Below, in pieces: positions 6,587 through 8,452 of a stretch of 8,452 bases of DNA (the first letter of the stretch is position 1; the number at the start of each line of letters is the position of its first letter). A model generated the notes under the pieces. The model made no database searches. It was given only the letters and a program-made list of their open reading frames with translations, and had not been told where the DNA came from. The stretch covers positions 196-8,647 of the forward strand of contig MGER01000041.1 of the NCBI GenBank assembly GCA_001791465.1, given 5' to 3'. This DNA comes from Candidatus Uhrbacteria bacterium RIFCSPLOWO2_02_FULL_49_11 (GTDB lineage: Bacteria > Patescibacteriota > Patescibacteriia > 2-02-FULL-49-11). The translations under genes and the position numbers were made by a program.

Positions 6587-7433
6587 TTTTGGGTGCTAAC
6601 GCGGGGGATAGATATAACGACTCGATAGTCATATCTTTTTTTCCGTTCAATGTTGCTTGTGCTGATCTCCCCGCATGAATAGGGACGTGGTGTAAATTCA
6701 AGTATTCGGGCAACGGTTGTCCATACTTTTTATCGCCAAGTTGTCCATCAAAGCTCAATAGAAAAGAGATGCCTTTTTGATTTAGCTTATTAAGATTTTT
6801 CACAAATCTTTCGAAATCTAGCCCTTGATGGTATCTCGGATTTCTCCCTGTGCTAGTTCCTTGATACGGAGGATCCATATAGACCAAGTCAACTGGCGTT
6901 GCCAGGCTTAAGACAGTTTCGTAGTCAGTATTCATGAACTGCGATTTCTTTTTTAACAAAAGCGAAGTTGAAAGTATGTGCATTCTCATCTCGTTTGGTC
7001 GCCGACCTAATCTACGTTTGTCTGCCGATTGGTTAAATTTTCCGCTTGAATTAAACCGTATTGAATTTTTTGCGCATCTTGCCATAAGAAAAAGAAATTT
7101 AATAGGATCGGCATCTGAGTTAAATTCCTCTCTGATTTTCAAATAGTAATCGCTCGGATTATTTAGTTGTCGCCTCCAAATTTTTTCGTATTGATTGGCG
7201 CACTCTTCAGGGTCTTCGATGATTTTGCGCCATAAATTTACGAGCGGCTTGTATGAATCGTTTATTAAAAATTTCCCTGCCATTCTGTAGTGAGCCGCAT
7301 AAATAGCGATAGCAGCAGATCCAGCAAATGGTTCAATAAGTCTGCCGGAAAACTTTGGCGCATAGCGCATGATTTGTGCAGCGATGTTGCGTTTGCTTCC
7401 TTGATATGGGATTGGTTGAAGCGTGATAGTCAT
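6558..7433 (-). CDS. D12-class N6-adenine DNA methyltransferase (M of the restriction-modification system)
   Basis: It transfers a methyl group from S-adenosylmethionine to the N6 of adenine in the recognition site, protecting it from the HNH enzyme. In the 291-residue product: motif X region PIPYQGSKR (7-15), AdoMet-binding motif I EPFAGSAA (34-41), the D12 signature around RFNSSGKFN (126-134), catalytic motif IV DPPY (187-190), and a conserved C-terminal AGRSAQATL...TIESLYLSP. The gene could also open at a TTG (7466) or ATG (7451), but the ATG at 7433 is chosen: homologues begin just before the P-Y-x-G-x-K motif, and a -10 box TATACT lies nine bases upstream. The gene is convergent with C-R and overlaps the endonuclease gene by 29 bases. 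A C-box copy on its promoter suggests repression by the controller. The target sequence cannot be told from the sequence. Confidence 0.92.
   Translation of the reverse strand: MTITLQPIPYQGSKRNIAAQIMRYAPKFSGRLIEPFAGSAAIAIYAAHYRMAGKFLINDSYKPLVNLWRKIIEDPEECANQYEKIWRRQLNNPSDYYLKIREEFNSDADPIKFLFLMARCAKNSIRFNSSGKFNQSADKRRLGRRPNEMRMHILSTSLLLKKKSQFMNTDYETVLSLATPVDLVYMDPPYQGTSTGRNPRYHQGLDFERFVKNLNKLNQKGISFLLSFDGQLGDKKYGQPLPEYLNLHHVPIHAGRSAQATLNGKKDMTIESLYLSPALAPKTIAQPLVFV
6610..6642 (+). terminator. Possible terminator of the C-R operon, inside the convergent methyltransferase gene
   Basis: AGATAT (6610-6615) and GACT (6619-6622) pair with AGTC (6627-6630) and ATATCT (6631-6636) around a CGAT loop, with a three-base bulge on the left, and the hairpin runs into seven T residues (6636-6642). 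It lies 24 bases after the endonuclease stop, on the correct strand. The same bases encode the conserved C-terminal end of the methyltransferase, so chance is possible. Confidence 0.45.
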
Positions 7434-7447
7434 GATAACTTTAGTAT
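7434..7447 (-). promoter_or_regulatory. Candidate C-box on the methyltransferase promoter
   Basis: On the minus strand this reads ATACTAAAGTTATC, matching the left C-R operator at 12 of 14 positions and the right one at 11 of 14. It begins inside the -10 box and ends at the base before the chosen ATG, covering the presumed transcription start. A protein bound here would block RNA polymerase, so repression is the expected effect. Confidence 0.62.
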
Positions 7448-7455
7448 ACATTATA
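7443..7455 (-). promoter_or_regulatory. -10 region of the methyltransferase gene, leaderless
   Basis: Two -10-like hexamers lie side by side on the minus strand: TATAAT (7455-7450) and TATACT (7448-7443). From the second, transcription would begin about two or three bases before the ATG at 7433. From the first it would begin near 7443, giving a leader of about ten bases. No good -35 is seen. The region lies just after the stop of the zinc-ribbon gene, so read-through from upstream may add to expression. Confidence 0.5.
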
Positions 7456-7472
7456 TTTGGTGGCAACGAAAT

Positions 7473-7724
7473 TCATAATTTCTTTATTTCGTCCAAATCT
7501 TTTAATGTCTGATTGAGAATGTTATTGAAGCAGTCCTTACAGTACCTTTTTACTGAATTGAAGCCGGAGCCGATCTTTGGAATACCGAAACAATCTTGTC
7601 CGGCCTGGATGTCGCAACCACAACGATTACACACACTTTTTCTTTCAACTTGAACACGTCTAGGTCTCCCGTTCGTTGAACCGATTAAAGACGGAGTTTT
7701 CCCCTTAGGTTTGTTGTTTTGCAT
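7473..7724 (-). CDS. Small zinc-ribbon protein, function unknown
   Basis: The 83-residue product has a polar, basic N-terminus (PKGKTPSLIGSTNGRPRRVQVERKS) and a zinc-ribbon-like core: C32-x2-C35, C45, and C62-x2-C65, with C37 also present, then a helical tail (66-83). This may bind one zinc ion and perhaps nucleic acid; no specific family is recognised. The frame stays open to an ATG at 7835, but that start would overlap the upstream gene by 131 bases. The ATG at 7724 gives a 20-base overlap with the stop of the upstream gene and is preferred. No Shine-Dalgarno is seen, so translation is probably coupled. It lies 39 bases upstream of the methyltransferase ATG on the same strand, but a link to restriction is not shown. 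Confidence 0.65.
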   Translation of the reverse strand: MQNNKPKGKTPSLIGSTNGRPRRVQVERKSVCNRCGCDIQAGQDCFGIPKIGSGFNSVKRYCKDCFNNILNQTLKDLDEIKKL

Positions 7725-8445
7725 AATCGTTTTGAACTTTTTTAACTCTGCGGACGATTTGTTGAAGTATCTGTTCCAGAGAATCAGCCGCATTTTTGAA
7801 TTCTTGAGTGCTGCAATCCTTCCTCTCTTTGCCAAGTTTTTTATTCACTTCGTTATTGACCATCATTACTGCAGCCACAAAATTGTTAGTGGCGCGAATA
7901 CCAAGGGCGGAATATTTGTATGGGATTTCGGTACCAGCGGCTTGCAGGTTGGAATGATTCAACAAAATGTTTGCTGTCCTTCTAACTTGTTCGTCTAGCC
8001 TTCTTTTCGCCTCTTCCCATTCCTTTTGCGGCTGAATAGGAAATGGCTCGGCGGGAGAACGGCGAGTAATTCCGGAGGGGCGAGATTTTTTTACAATCTC
8101 TTCTGCTTGGTTTGGATCAAGTCCAAGTGCCGTCAGCCGATCACGAAGATCCTCGATGATGTGCTTGTCTTCTGCGGTAGTAAAGTCTTCCTCCCACAGA
8201 GAATCTACAACCTCGCCGTTCACCAATACAGCCTGCTCACCGACAGTAAGGCGTGTTTTCCCCTCCTGTACTTCTTTTGGGATTTCCGGCTCCTCGCCAC
8301 CGATAACTTTCTCCCAAAATGCCTCGTCATCGTTTTCAAATTGTTTAAACTCTTGCAATCGTTTATCAAGATTCATTCCGAGATGAGTAACAATATGACC
8401 AAGGTTGTCGGGGTGGGCGGGATTATTTTGGACAATGACGCGCAT
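7705..8445 (-). CDS. Hypothetical protein with charged helical C-terminus; 5' end close to the window edge
   Basis: The 246-residue product is soluble, with no signal peptide or membrane segment, and is not recognised. It shows an N-terminal segment MRVIVQNNPAHPDNLGHIVTHLG, an acidic stretch (38-62), a short beta-like element (LTVGEQAVLVNGEVVDSLW, 66-84), a helical pair (92-121) containing a small DRLTALGLDPNQAEEIVKK motif, a proline-rich linker (122-140) and a long, mostly helical C-terminal half (141-246) with coiled-coil-like spacing at about 221-240. The ATG at 8445 is the first in view, but the frame stays open for the two codons to the window edge, so a longer N-terminus cannot be excluded. 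It overlaps the zinc-ribbon gene by 20 bases, suggesting an operon of at least two genes on the minus strand. Confidence 0.7.
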   Translation of the reverse strand: MRVIVQNNPAHPDNLGHIVTHLGMNLDKRLQEFKQFENDDEAFWEKVIGGEEPEIPKEVQEGKTRLTVGEQAVLVNGEVVDSLWEEDFTTAEDKHIIEDLRDRLTALGLDPNQAEEIVKKSRPSGITRRSPAEPFPIQPQKEWEEAKRRLDEQVRRTANILLNHSNLQAAGTEIPYKYSALGIRATNNFVAAVMMVNNEVNKKLGKERKDCSTQEFKNAADSLEQILQQIVRRVKKVQNDYAKQQT

Positions 8446-8452
8446 TATTCTG

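Noticed and set aside
6558..7433. Assigning GATC as the methyltransferase target
   Set aside because: D12 enzymes recognise many sequences, GATC is frequent in this window, and nothing in the protein fixes the target without comparison to characterised enzymes.
7434..7466. Longer methyltransferase starting at TTG 7466 or ATG 7451
   Set aside because: The first eleven residues are not typical of the family, and the region carries the -10 boxes and an operator copy; the ATG at 7433 fits the leaderless pattern.
7725..7835. Zinc-ribbon gene extended upstream to an ATG at 7835
   Set aside because: This would give a 131-base out-of-frame overlap with the 246-residue gene; the ATG at 7724 gives a normal short overlap.
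1..8452. UGA recoding, CRISPR array, IS element or prophage
   Set aside because: TGA serves as a normal stop in several genes, there are no regularly spaced repeats, and no transposase, integrase or phage structural gene is visible.

Overview
The window looks like part of a small-genome Candidate Phyla Radiation (Patescibacteria, probably Parcubacteria-type) bacterium. This is an inference from four things: many lineage-specific membrane and cell-surface proteins, almost no recognisable Shine-Dalgarno sequences, sigma70-type -10 boxes a few bases before start codons, and a mosaic gene order. TGA is used as an ordinary stop (for example at 5455-5457), so this is not a UGA-recoding lineage. No rRNA, tRNA, CRISPR array or transposase is visible.

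Left part (1-4741), surface module on the + strand. The 3' end of a single-pass membrane protein with an Ig-like ectodomain is followed by a clear intrinsic terminator. Then comes a 1115-residue secreted protein that joins a LamG/concanavalin-A-like domain, an Ig/PKD-like domain, an LCAT-family alpha/beta-hydrolase and a beta-rich plus helical C-terminus. The visible triad is Ser543, Asp806, His839, with a YDWR signature at 487-490. A four-helix membrane protein of 164 residues follows at once from an apparently leaderless promoter inside the preceding stop region.

Middle (4742-5651). This stretch is mostly non-coding, with one small four-helix membrane protein of 138 residues. Its promoter overlaps a perfect TAGAAC-N4-GTTCTA palindrome that resembles a Gram-positive type LexA box. 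Good terminators follow both small membrane genes.

Right-centre (5595-7455), a compact Type II restriction-modification system. A 71-residue Xre-type controller (C) protein overlaps by ATGA with a 240-residue HNH endonuclease (R). A convergent D12-class N6-adenine methyltransferase (M) overlaps the R gene tail to tail by 29 bases. The main observation of this window is three copies of a 14-base motif, RTAYTAWAGTTAKC. Two are inverted in the C-R promoter region (5595-5608 and 5612-5625), and one sits on the -10 box and start of the M gene (7434-7447). This is the layout expected if the C protein controls its own C-R promoter and represses the M promoter.

Right end (7473-8452), minus strand, upstream of M. 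A small zinc-ribbon protein of 83 residues overlaps by 20 bases with a 246-residue protein of unknown function that reaches the window edge. Nothing ties them functionally to the restriction system except position and strand.
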